Source of the DNA: Gemmatimonadota bacterium
GTDB taxonomy: Bacteria; Gemmatimonadota; Gemmatimonadetes; Gemmatimonadales; Gemmatimonadaceae
Direction of reading: 5' to 3'
NCBI GenBank assembly: GCA_031127185.1
Contig: JARIET010000181.1
Location: 1-6,092, forward strand
DNA: 6,092 nt
The position numbers and the translations under genes were made by a program. The notes beneath the pieces are model-generated. The model saw only the letters and a list, made by a program, of their open reading frames with translations, searched no databases and was not told the DNA's origin. Shown here in pieces: positions 1 through 6,092 of this stretch; positions within the stretch are counted from its first letter, which is position 1; the number at the start of each line of letters is the position of its first letter.

Positions 1-1228
1 GGCTCACCGCACCCGCCGAGCCCGGCTCCGGCGCGTACCACGTCCACAGGTATGTGCACTCGGGATAGTTCGGCGCGGCGGGCGGAAAGAGCAGCCCGTA
101 CACCGTTACCGTCTGGCCCGGCGCAACAACCGGATTGTTCGTGATCGTCGCCTGGATCTTGGCCTGCACCGCGGGAATCGAAATCCAGTCCGGCGGCTCC
201 TGCGGAAACGGAAATTTGCTGCCACCAATGCACGTCTGCGTACCGTCCTCGAACGTCGATATCATGAATCCCGCCGCGCTGTTCGCGGGCGGAGTCATCC
301 CTTCAGGCGCCGGCCCCGTCAGCAGCGCCACGTCCGTTTTCTTGGGCGGGGGTGGCTGGTTGGGATTGAAGTCGTACAACATCAACGTGTCCTGCGCGCG
401 ATCCGAAAACACCTTGTACTCGGCGTCCGGCTTCCACACATACAACACGCGCGTCGGCAGCGGATTGTATTGCTGGTTCACCGGCGTCATGAACGCCGTG
501 AACCCGAAGTTCGGGTTGAAGGTGAAGTTCTTGAACCCTTTCGGGTTCCCCGCCGCGAATCCTTCGAACGTGGGCTGCGCCCACTTCACCGGCTTCGCCA
601 CCATCTCCGCAGAATTGTAGGAGGTGAACTCGGGGATGTAGGTGAACGAGTACATCTGGAAGAGTGCGAGCTGCGTCGGGTCGCCCATCGTTGGCTTGGG
701 CGGCCCATAACCGAACATCATCCGCATCGGCGTGTTCGTACCGCTCTTGAACCACATCCACGTTGCGGCCGGCGGTGAGTTGGGAAGCGGCACCGGCACA
801 CTCCACCAGTCGTACGACTGCGGCGACATCCAGTTCAGCGGCGAGGCACCGGCGCACTGCGCGTTGGATGCCTGCGCACCGTACCAGTTCGACGGAACAC
901 TCCATCCCATGTCGACCGCCTTCCACGTCACGCCGCCGTCGCGCGATAGCTCGGTTCCCTCGCTGGTGATCACGTACCACCACGTGCCGTAGTCGCAACC
1001 GGCAATCTGCGCACTCAGGAACACACCCGGGACACACGCAATGTTGGCCAGGCAGAGCTGAAAGAACGGATTGTCCGGTTGTGGATCGGTGGAGAGTGGC
1101 GGACAAAACGGATGCAGCATTGCCACCGCGGTCCAGGCGGCCGGCATCTCCGGCGCGGACGATGTTACCGGCTGGAACGCTGGATATGCAGACGACGGGA
1201 CAGGATCGACACTGCTCGCGGGGGCCAT
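1..1228 (-). CDS. Unrecognised tryptophan-rich protein, 3' end outside window
   Basis: The frame stays open from an ATG at 1228 down to position 1, giving 409 residues with no stop, so the C-terminus is missing. The start is supported by a GAGGAG ribosome binding site at 1234-1239, five bases before the ATG. I do not recognise the family. There is no hydrophobic signal peptide or membrane segment; the first 60 residues are rich in Pro, Ser and Ala. The protein has about 16 Trp and 7 Cys (residues 42, 59, 65, 78, 125, 333, 391). Residues 95-102 read SRDGGVTW, a good match to the Asp-box of sialidase/BNR beta-propellers, but only one copy is visible. Residues 231-246 are Phe/Asn-rich, a short PPPP stretch sits near 292, and residues 366-380 (PVVAPGQTVTVYGLL) resemble a strand of an Ig-like beta-sandwich. 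It lies 100 bp downstream of the cyclase gene on the same strand and may be transcribed separately. Coding status is fairly sure from consistent amino-acid composition; function is unknown. Confidence 0.8.
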   Translation of the reverse strand, partial: MAPASSVDPVPSSAYPAFQPVTSSAPEMPAAWTAVAMLHPFCPPLSTDPQPDNPFFQLCLANIACVPGVFLSAQIAGCDYGTWWYVITSEGTELSRDGGVTWKAVDMGWSVPSNWYGAQASNAQCAGASPLNWMSPQSYDWWSVPVPLPNSPPAATWMWFKSGTNTPMRMMFGYGPPKPTMGDPTQLALFQMYSFTYIPEFTSYNSAEMVAKPVKWAQPTFEGFAAGNPKGFKNFTFNPNFGFTAFMTPVNQQYNPLPTRVLYVWKPDAEYKVFSDRAQDTLMLYDFNPNQPPPPKKTDVALLTGPAPEGMTPPANSAAGFMISTFEDGTQTCIGGSKFPFPQEPPDWISIPAVQAKIQATITNNPVVAPGQTVTVYGLLFPPAAPNYPECTYLWTWYAPEPGSAGAVS

Positions 1229-1233
1229 GCAGT

Positions 1234-1239
1234 CTCCTC
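1234..1239 (-). promoter_or_regulatory. Ribosome binding site of the left-edge unknown gene
   Basis: On the minus strand the sequence GAGGAG lies five bases before the ATG at 1226-1228. It is a strong Shine-Dalgarno match and is what fixes the start of the tryptophan-rich gene. Confidence 0.75.
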
Positions 1240-1255
1240 GGTAAAGGCGAGCCCA

Positions 1256-1284
1256 ATACTACCGTCCACGGGCCTGCCTGTCAC
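1256..1284 (-). promoter_or_regulatory. Candidate sigma70-type promoter for the left-edge gene
   Basis: On the minus strand GTGACA (1279-1284; five of six matches to TTGACA) is separated by exactly 17 bp from TAGTAT (1256-1261; four of six matches to TATAAT). Transcription would start near 1249, leaving a leader of about 20 nt that carries the ribosome binding site at 1234-1239. Position, spacing and leader length all fit. It would let the unknown gene be expressed independently of the upstream cyclase gene. The call rests on motif matching only. Confidence 0.45.
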
Positions 1285-1321
1285 GTGGCCGGCTCGCTGA
1301 CACGCGCCGCCGACACGCCGC

Positions 1322-1336
1322 GCACCTCTCAGGTGC
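1322..1336 (-). other. Short stem-loop over the cyclase stop codon
   Basis: GCACCT (1322-1327) and AGGTGC (1331-1336) form a perfect 6-bp stem with a 3-base loop. The TGA stop codon of the cyclase gene (1329-1331) is inside the structure. No T-run follows on the minus strand, so it is not a convincing intrinsic terminator; it could slow ribosomes or protect the mRNA end, or be chance. Confidence 0.3.
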
Positions 1337-3743
1337 TGAGCGTGTGCACGCTCACCGGATCGCTGCGGCCGCGAATCACGGTCGGCCCGCGCGCAACGAA
1401 TCCACCGATCTCGCCCACCGCGCGCCGAGCCGTCACGTCGTCAATGACGATCGCCGCCTGCAGGTCGCGGCTCAGCGCCTGCAGCCTGGCCGCCAGGTTG
1501 GTGGTGTTGCCGAGCGCCGTCCAGATGTACCGGTCCACCGATTTCACATTGCCAACGTACGCCTCTCCGGTCGCGATCCCCACGCCCACCTGAATGGCCG
1601 CGGCGGCCGGGGCGCCAGCATCGCCTGCAGTCGTCGCGCGGTTCGCTTCCACGATCTGTCGCGCCGTGCGCACCGCAGCGGCTTCCTTGGCGGCCAATGC
1701 GATGGGCGCGCCGAACACGGTCATCATGCCGTCACCATTGAACTCCACAATCGTGCCACCATGCTCCTGCACAATATCCGACACGCGCGCCGTGTGACGG
1801 TTGACGGTCGCAAAAATGTCCGCCGGCGCCATCCCCTCCGCGATCGACGTGTATCCGCGAATGTCCACGAACAACACGGTGACTTCGCGCTGACCTTCCT
1901 CGAGATCGGCGCCGGAATCGATCTGTTTGGCGATGGCGCCGGGCACGTAGCGCCGCATCGTGCGCTGCATCGTGCGCGACTGTTCGAGCAGTTCGGCCGA
2001 AGCAAAACGCTGCAGCTCGCTGGAAATCTGCTGCGCCGCCGCCGTCAGGAGCGTCAGCTCCTGACTGGTATAGATGTCGCCCGAGGCCTTTGGTCCCAGA
2101 AAAATCAACGCGGCGAGCGCACCCTGTCCACGCACCGGCAACAGCACGCCGTCACCCATCGCGTCGAGCGTCGCGCGGTCCGCGGCGGTGAGCCCATCCG
2201 CGAGTTCCGGCGTGCGCAGCCACTCGGCAATCTCGAGCGCGCGATTGCGGCGCTGCAGGACCTCGCCAAAATGCGCACTGGTATCGAGCGCCAGCGGAAT
2301 CCCGCGACCCGTCGCATAGACTGTCGTAAAGGTGCCATCCACGCTACCGAAAATTGCAAACGGCTCCGCCCCCGCCGCCGAAAGCTGCCTGCCACCGAGT
2401 GTCAGCACGTCCTCCGGCGTGTTGCACGCCGGCAACTCCGCGGTCAGCGTCTGCACCCCTTTCTCGATCGCGTGCCGCTCGGGAAAGAAGACCCGGTCCA
2501 TCGCCGGCTGCAGCCGGCGATGCAACGGAATGCCGGTCATCGCCAGCCCCATCGAGAGCAACGATTGCGCCACGAGCGGATTGATCTGCATGGACTGCGC
2601 GCTCATCTCAGCGAGCTGCGGAATCAGGAAAAAGACACCGCCAAGCACGACGATGGACAGCACCGAGTACGACGCCGCCGCGCTGATGAGGCGATTGACG
2701 TCGAACAGGTTGTACTTCACGATCGCGATCAGGAACGACACGGGAATCAGCGGCAGCCCGAGCCCGCTGACCGTGTAGAGGATGAACGCATCCGGAAATG
2801 CAGCGACGAATGCCGTCACCACTGCGGCCGGCGCGAGCGCGAAGTAGAACCCCAGCATCACCCACCGCACCTGCCGTCGCCCAACCGAGTTGGCGCGGCG
2901 GTAGTTGTCCGCGAGGATTCCCAGCAGGGCCACATACACCGCCACCTGCAGCAACGGATGCATGCGAGTGGCAATTTCGGCCGGGAACGGGAAGCCCACG
3001 AACGCACTCACGGCCATCGGTGCCATCACTGCGAACACCCACGGCAGGTTGAGCACCCACCGGCGCCGGGGCGCGTCGAGCAACAGCATCGCCGCGCGCA
3101 ACAGCAGGGGTCCGGCAAACAGCATCGAGATGCCGAAGGTCAGCAGCGTCGCGGCCACTTTCCACATGGACTCGGCCGGGTACGGGAGCCAGCTCAGCGC
3201 CCACGCCATGAAGGCCGGGAAGATGGACTGCGCGGCCGGCGATTTGGGTGCCCGCAGGATGATCAGGTAACCGACCACCGCGAAGCTGAGCGAGAACAAC
3301 ATCGGCCACCACCACGGCACGGGCAACTCGGCCACGGGCATCGTGATGGTCCTGGCCACACCGTCGTGCCGGATCTCCAGCGTGGGCGCTCTACCCACCC
3401 GTCGCTGGCTGAAGGCGGTCATGCCTGCCTTGAGTCCGGTCTGACCCTGCAGGTCGATATCGCCAACCTTCAGCAGTTCATCGCCAACTTGCAGCCCCGC
3501 CGAGTCCACGACCGCCTCGCTCCCCGGCATGATGGACGAAATCGTCGGGAAAGCGGATGGCCCCGAGGCGTCCGCCACGAAGAACGCACTTGCGCTCAGG
3601 AGACCATTGGCTGCAACGTGGGCGTGCAAAATGAAGCTGGCCAGCCACACCGGCACGAGCAGGATGACCAGCCATCGGTCCAGGGGCCTGAGGGCCGAGA
3701 GGCTCCACGGAGATGCCGCGCGTCGGGTCGTGCTGAACGCCAT
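1329..3743 (-). CDS. Membrane sensor class III nucleotide cyclase (PDZ, multi-TM, GAF, cyclase)
   Basis: The 804-residue product probably converts ATP or GTP to a cyclic nucleotide at the inner membrane in response to an unknown signal. In order: one membrane helix (about 23-45); a PDZ-like domain (about 66-138, with AGLQVGDELLKVGD) expected outside the cytoplasm; about eight or nine hydrophobic segments (146-407); a membrane-proximal linker PLHRRLQPAMDRVFF (406-420); a GAF-like region (about 425-580); a helical connector; and a class III cyclase homology domain (about 618-804). Cyclase motifs are intact: metal-binding Asp627 (FVDIRGYT) and Asp671 (NGDGMM), and the transition-state Asn749 and Arg753 (TNLAARL). 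The two base-selecting positions are Glu667 and Thr742 rather than the Lys-Asp pair of typical adenylyl cyclases, so ATP versus GTP cannot be decided. The ATG at 3743 has a GGAG about ten bases upstream and is followed directly by a basic N-terminus and TM helix. The PDZ-TM-GAF front end is, from family knowledge, more familiar on histidine kinases such as ComP. The gene is divergent from the hydrolase gene. Confidence 0.92.
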   Translation of the reverse strand: MAFSTTRRAASPWSLSALRPLDRWLVILLVPVWLASFILHAHVAANGLLSASAFFVADASGPSAFPTISSIMPGSEAVVDSAGLQVGDELLKVGDIDLQGQTGLKAGMTAFSQRRVGRAPTLEIRHDGVARTITMPVAELPVPWWWPMLFSLSFAVVGYLIILRAPKSPAAQSIFPAFMAWALSWLPYPAESMWKVAATLLTFGISMLFAGPLLLRAAMLLLDAPRRRWVLNLPWVFAVMAPMAVSAFVGFPFPAEIATRMHPLLQVAVYVALLGILADNYRRANSVGRRQVRWVMLGFYFALAPAAVVTAFVAAFPDAFILYTVSGLGLPLIPVSFLIAIVKYNLFDVNRLISAAASYSVLSIVVLGGVFFLIPQLAEMSAQSMQINPLVAQSLLSMGLAMTGIPLHRRLQPAMDRVFFPERHAIEKGVQTLTAELPACNTPEDVLTLGGRQLSAAGAEPFAIFGSVDGTFTTVYATGRGIPLALDTSAHFGEVLQRRNRALEIAEWLRTPELADGLTAADRATLDAMGDGVLLPVRGQGALAALIFLGPKASGDIYTSQELTLLTAAAQQISSELQRFASAELLEQSRTMQRTMRRYVPGAIAKQIDSGADLEEGQREVTVLFVDIRGYTSIAEGMAPADIFATVNRHTARVSDIVQEHGGTIVEFNGDGMMTVFGAPIALAAKEAAAVRTARQIVEANRATTAGDAGAPAAAAIQVGVGIATGEAYVGNVKSVDRYIWTALGNTTNLAARLQALSRDLQAAIVIDDVTARRAVGEIGGFVARGPTVIRGRSDPVSVHTLST
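2499..2522. repeat. Perfect 24-bp palindrome inside the cyclase gene
   Basis: The 24 bases from 2499 to 2522 equal their own reverse complement; the symmetry breaks at the next base on each side (C at both 2498 and 2523). In RNA it can fold into a 10-bp GC-rich stem with a TGCA loop. On the minus strand it encodes HRRLQPAM (residues 408-415), the conserved stretch just after the last membrane segment of the cyclase. It may be a by-product of codon choice or a structured mRNA element. Confidence 0.7.
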
Positions 3744-3814
3744 TGCGTTTCGTCTCCGTCAGGTTCCGCGGGGACGCGGCGCGGTGGACAACCGTTTAAC
3801 CATCGGACAAACAA
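3744..3814. promoter_or_regulatory. Divergent intergenic region between cyclase and hydrolase genes
   Basis: These 71 bp separate the two opposite-facing starts and must hold or overlap the promoters of both arms. Visible elements are a 5-bp GC hairpin with a 4-base loop (3766-3779), an AT-rich patch GTTTAAC (3794-3800) that could serve as a -10 region for the plus strand, and two copies of GGACAA (3786-3791 and 3805-3810) 19 bp apart, about two helical turns, flanking that patch. No strong -35/-10 pair is seen in either direction, suggesting activator dependence or an alternative sigma factor. Confidence 0.4.
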
Positions 3815-4396
3815 ATGACTTTCGACGAGATTGCGCCAGACCTCAATACCGGAGACATCTTCCTGTTCCACGGAACTGAGTGGACGAGCCGCATTATTGA
3901 GGAGGTCACCCATAGCATCTACTCGCACGTGGCGATGGTCGTGCGCGCTCCAGGCTCCAGCGGCGTGAACGGACTTACCCTATGGCAGTCGTTCGAGCCC
4001 ACCGGCGGCGTGGGGATTTCGGATGCCGGAAAGTTCCTTGCCACGTACGACGTCTCACCCGGCGAATTCATGGCCGCGCGGCACCTCAACGTCACCCGGA
4101 CGCCCGCAATGCAGGCGGCCCTCGACAGCTGGGTGTCGACCGTCAACGGCCGACCGTTCCCGAGCATCACGGACCTCGTGCTGCACTGGATCGAAGGCAC
4201 GAAGGACATCAGCTCCGGCTACGACGACTTCTTCTGCTCGCAGCTCCTCGCCTCGACCTACATGCAGATGGGACTGCTGCCGAACAACCCGGTGGCGAAC
4301 GCGTATTCGCCTGAGATGTTCAGTGACAAAAACCCGTCGCTGCCGTTGCAGCTTGGCGCATCATACGGGCCGCAGATCCCCGTCACCCCGTCGTAA
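3815..4396 (+). CDS. Permuted NlpC/P60 (YiiX/YebB-like) cysteine hydrolase
   Basis: The 193-residue protein looks like a permuted papain-fold enzyme of the YiiX/YebB type. In this layout the catalytic His precedes the Cys. The sequence shows LNTGDIFLFHG (10-20) as the first strand, YSHVAMVV with His38, SFEPTGGVGI with Glu61 as the likely third polar residue, and DDFFCSQLLAS with Cys141 as the predicted nucleophile. All three are present, so it is probably active. Members of this fold cut amide or ester bonds or transfer acyl groups (peptidoglycan peptides, lipids, protein conjugates); the substrate here cannot be inferred. No signal peptide, lipobox or membrane helix is visible, so it should be cytoplasmic. 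The ATG at 3815 has only a weak GGA eight bases upstream; no better start is seen. It ends in TAA 22 bp before the kinase start, which suggests co-transcription. Length is normal for the family. Fold call is firm, biological role unknown. Confidence 0.85.
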   Translation: MTFDEIAPDLNTGDIFLFHGTEWTSRIIEEVTHSIYSHVAMVVRAPGSSGVNGLTLWQSFEPTGGVGISDAGKFLATYDVSPGEFMAARHLNVTRTPAMQAALDSWVSTVNGRPFPSITDLVLHWIEGTKDISSGYDDFFCSQLLASTYMQMGLLPNNPVANAYSPEMFSDKNPSLPLQLGASYGPQIPVTPS

Positions 4397-4418
4397 CGCT
4401 TAACGGGCACACAGCCGG

Positions 4419-6092
4419 GTGAGCACCCTCGAACTACTCCGCGAGTCGCTGGCCGCCGCATACGACATCGAACGCGAGGTGGGCCGGGGCGGCATGGCGC
4501 GCGTGTACCTGGCGCACGACCGCAAGCACGACCGCAAGGTCGCGCTCAAGGTCATCGATACCGAAGTCGCGATGGGCATGGCCGCCGAGCGTTTTCTGCT
4601 CGAGATCCGGCTGTGCGCGCGGCTGACGCATCCGCACATCCTCCCACTGCTCGATTCGGGCTACGCCGGCGACCGTCCGTTCTATGTGATGCCCTACGTG
4701 GATGGTGAGTCCATTCGCGATCGGCTCAAGCGGATTGCCCGGTTTCCGGTGGATGACGCCGTTGCGCTCGTGCGGGAGGTGGCCGATGCGCTCGACTATG
4801 CGCACGCGGCTGGCGTGCTCCACCGCGATATCAAGCCGGAGAACGTGCTGCTGCTCGGCACACACGCCGTGGTGCTGGACTTCGGCGTGGGCCGCGCCAT
4901 TTCGGCGGCGAGCGAAAAAGCCGCCGACCTGACCATTGCCGGCACCTTCGTGGGCACGCCGGCCTATATGAGCCCCGAGCAGGCGGCTGGCGAAACAACA
5001 CTTGATGGCCGCAGTGATGAGTACGCGCTCGCCGTGATGCTCTACGAAATGCTTGCCGGTGAGCCACCCTTCCAGGGTCCCAACGCGCAGGCGGTGATTG
5101 CCAAGCGATTCTACGCACCGGCGCCGCCCCTCAATCTGAAGCTCCCGGAGCTGCCCGAAAACGTTGTCCAGACCGTTGCCACTGCGCTCGCGCAGTCGGC
5201 GGACGACCGGTTCGCGACCGTCGGCGATTTCGGACGGGCACTCGCGTCGGGGTCTACCGCAACGATGGCGGTGGCGCCGCGAGTGGCCCCGCTTCCCTCC
5301 ATCGGCGTCGTTCCGTTCGCCAATGTCGGCAATCACCCCGACAACGAATTTCTCTCCGATGGAATCACTGATGAGGTCATTTCGGCACTCTCCCGCCTGC
5401 GCACACTGCGCGTGGCGGCCCGCACATCGTCGTACGCCATCCGCGCCCAACGCGACGACATCGCCGTCATTGGGGCGAAGCTCAAGGTCGATACCCTCCT
5501 GGAGGGCAGCGTGCAGCGCGCGGGCAACCGAATTCGCGTGAAGGCACGCCTTGTGAAGGCGTCGGATGGATTCCATGTCTGGTCGGAGCAGTTCGACCGC
5601 GAGCTGGATGACGTCTTTGCCATTCAAGACGCCATCAGCTCCGCAATCGTGCAGGCACTCGAGACGACAATCCTCGGCGGCGTACAGATGGCGGGCATTC
5701 GGGCTGCGTCCACCCGCCCGGCCGCCTACGAGCCCTACCTCAAGGGGCGGTTCTTCTGGAACAAGCGCACCGAGGCGAACCTTGCACGGGCGGTTGACCT
5801 GTTCGGTGAAGCCATAGCTGCCGATCCGAATTACGCGCCCGCCCATGCGGGGCTTGCCGATGCCTACGCCGTGCTCGGCACGTACGGCGCGCGCGAGCCG
5901 CGCAAGGTGATGCCGCTGGCGCTGGAGAGCGCTGAACGCGCGCGCGCACTCGACTCCACCCTCGCAGAACCGCATGCGACTCTGGGGCTGATTGAGGCGG
6001 TGTTCGCGCACAACTGGGAAAAGTCGGAGGCAGCATTCGCGCGTGCGTTGACGCTTGATCCGACCTACGTCACGGCCCATCAATGGCGCGCT
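4419..6092 (+). CDS. Ser/Thr protein kinase fused to TolB-like domain and TPRs, 3' end outside window
   Basis: The frame is open from a GTG at 4419 to the right edge: 558 residues, C-terminus missing. An in-frame TAA at 4401-4403 leaves this GTG as the only start before the kinase fold; the ribosome binding site is weak. Residues about 15-275 are a PknB/Hanks-type kinase with every key residue: glycine loop GRGGMARVY (22-30), Lys44 in VALK, Glu62 in helix C, HRDIKPEN (135-142, Asp137 and Asn142), DFG (154-156), GTPAYMSPEQ (179-188) and Asp200. It is an RD kinase, with Thr172, Thr176 and Thr180 as possible activation-loop phosphosites. Residues about 292-415 match the TolB N-terminal-like module (SIGVVPFANV, FLSDGITDEVISALSRL, LLEGSVQRAGNRIRVKARLV) that usually precedes TPRs in bacterial regulators. 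TPR-like helices follow (about 436-558). No membrane helix lies between kinase and TolB module, so this portion is cytoplasmic. It probably phosphorylates partner proteins gathered by the TPRs; targets unknown. Confidence 0.93.
   Translation, partial: MSTLELLRESLAAAYDIEREVGRGGMARVYLAHDRKHDRKVALKVIDTEVAMGMAAERFLLEIRLCARLTHPHILPLLDSGYAGDRPFYVMPYVDGESIRDRLKRIARFPVDDAVALVREVADALDYAHAAGVLHRDIKPENVLLLGTHAVVLDFGVGRAISAASEKAADLTIAGTFVGTPAYMSPEQAAGETTLDGRSDEYALAVMLYEMLAGEPPFQGPNAQAVIAKRFYAPAPPLNLKLPELPENVVQTVATALAQSADDRFATVGDFGRALASGSTATMAVAPRVAPLPSIGVVPFANVGNHPDNEFLSDGITDEVISALSRLRTLRVAARTSSYAIRAQRDDIAVIGAKLKVDTLLEGSVQRAGNRIRVKARLVKASDGFHVWSEQFDRELDDVFAIQDAISSAIVQALETTILGGVQMAGIRAASTRPAAYEPYLKGRFFWNKRTEANLARAVDLFGEAIAADPNYAPAHAGLADAYAVLGTYGAREPRKVMPLALESAERARALDSTLAEPHATLGLIEAVFAHNWEKSEAAFARALTLDPTYVTAHQWRA

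Noticed and set aside
135..620. 161-codon plus-strand frame with a hydrophobic start resembling a signal peptide
   Set aside because: It lies antisense to the left-edge gene, lacks a ribosome binding site, and its low-complexity Gly/Ser/Asn composition mirrors the complementary coding strand.
303..1256. 317-codon minus-strand open frame within the left-edge gene
   Set aside because: It overlaps the open frame that starts at 1228 and has the better ribosome binding site; its composition (Arg, Val, Cys, His rich) is that of a shifted frame.
1322..1336. Stem-loop at the cyclase stop as an intrinsic terminator
   Set aside because: The stem has only 6 bp and no T-run follows on the minus strand, so it does not meet the usual pattern.
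1459..1488. Repeated GCCTGCAG within the cyclase gene
   Set aside because: Two 8-bp copies about 20 bp apart in GC-rich coding DNA reflect repeated Leu-Gln-Ala codons and are not evidence for a repeat element.
1344..3818. 824-codon plus-strand open frame opposite the cyclase gene
   Set aside because: It is antisense to a gene with complete cyclase motifs; its product is extremely Arg/His-rich with no domain, as expected for a shadow frame in GC-rich DNA.
4434..6083. 549-codon minus-strand open frame opposite the kinase gene
   Set aside because: The plus strand encodes an intact kinase-TolB-TPR protein here; the antisense product is Arg/His/Gly-rich and has no recognisable motif.

Overview
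This is a GC-rich bacterial window carrying four protein genes in a divergent layout, two reading left and two reading right from a 71-bp intergenic region (3744-3814). The organism cannot be named from the sequence alone. The kinase-TolB-TPR gene, the PDZ/multi-TM/GAF sensor architecture and the base composition would fit Gemmatimonadota or a similar environmental phylum; that is inference.

Leftward arm (minus strand): a 804-residue membrane sensor with a class III nucleotide cyclase output (1329-3743). It is followed, 100 bp downstream, by an unrecognised tryptophan-rich protein (1228 to beyond position 1) that has no stop codon in the window. A good sigma70-type promoter candidate lies in the 100-bp gap, so the unknown gene may have its own transcription start.

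Rightward arm (plus strand): a 193-residue permuted NlpC/P60 (YiiX/YebB-like) cysteine hydrolase (3815-4396). A Ser/Thr protein kinase follows after only 22 bp, fused to a TolB-like domain and TPR repeats (4419 to beyond 6092), and also runs off the window. The two are probably co-transcribed.

Taken together the window looks like a signalling cluster: a membrane sensor that makes a cyclic nucleotide, a soluble kinase with a scaffold/sensor C-terminus, a papain-fold hydrolase and an orphan protein. Sequence supports each enzyme family; functional linkage between the two arms is only suggested by the shared intergenic region. No RNA genes, CRISPR arrays, insertion sequences or integrases were seen. 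The most unusual points are the orphan left-edge gene, the Glu/Thr substrate-selecting pair in the cyclase, and a perfect 24-bp palindrome at the membrane-to-cytosol junction of the cyclase gene.
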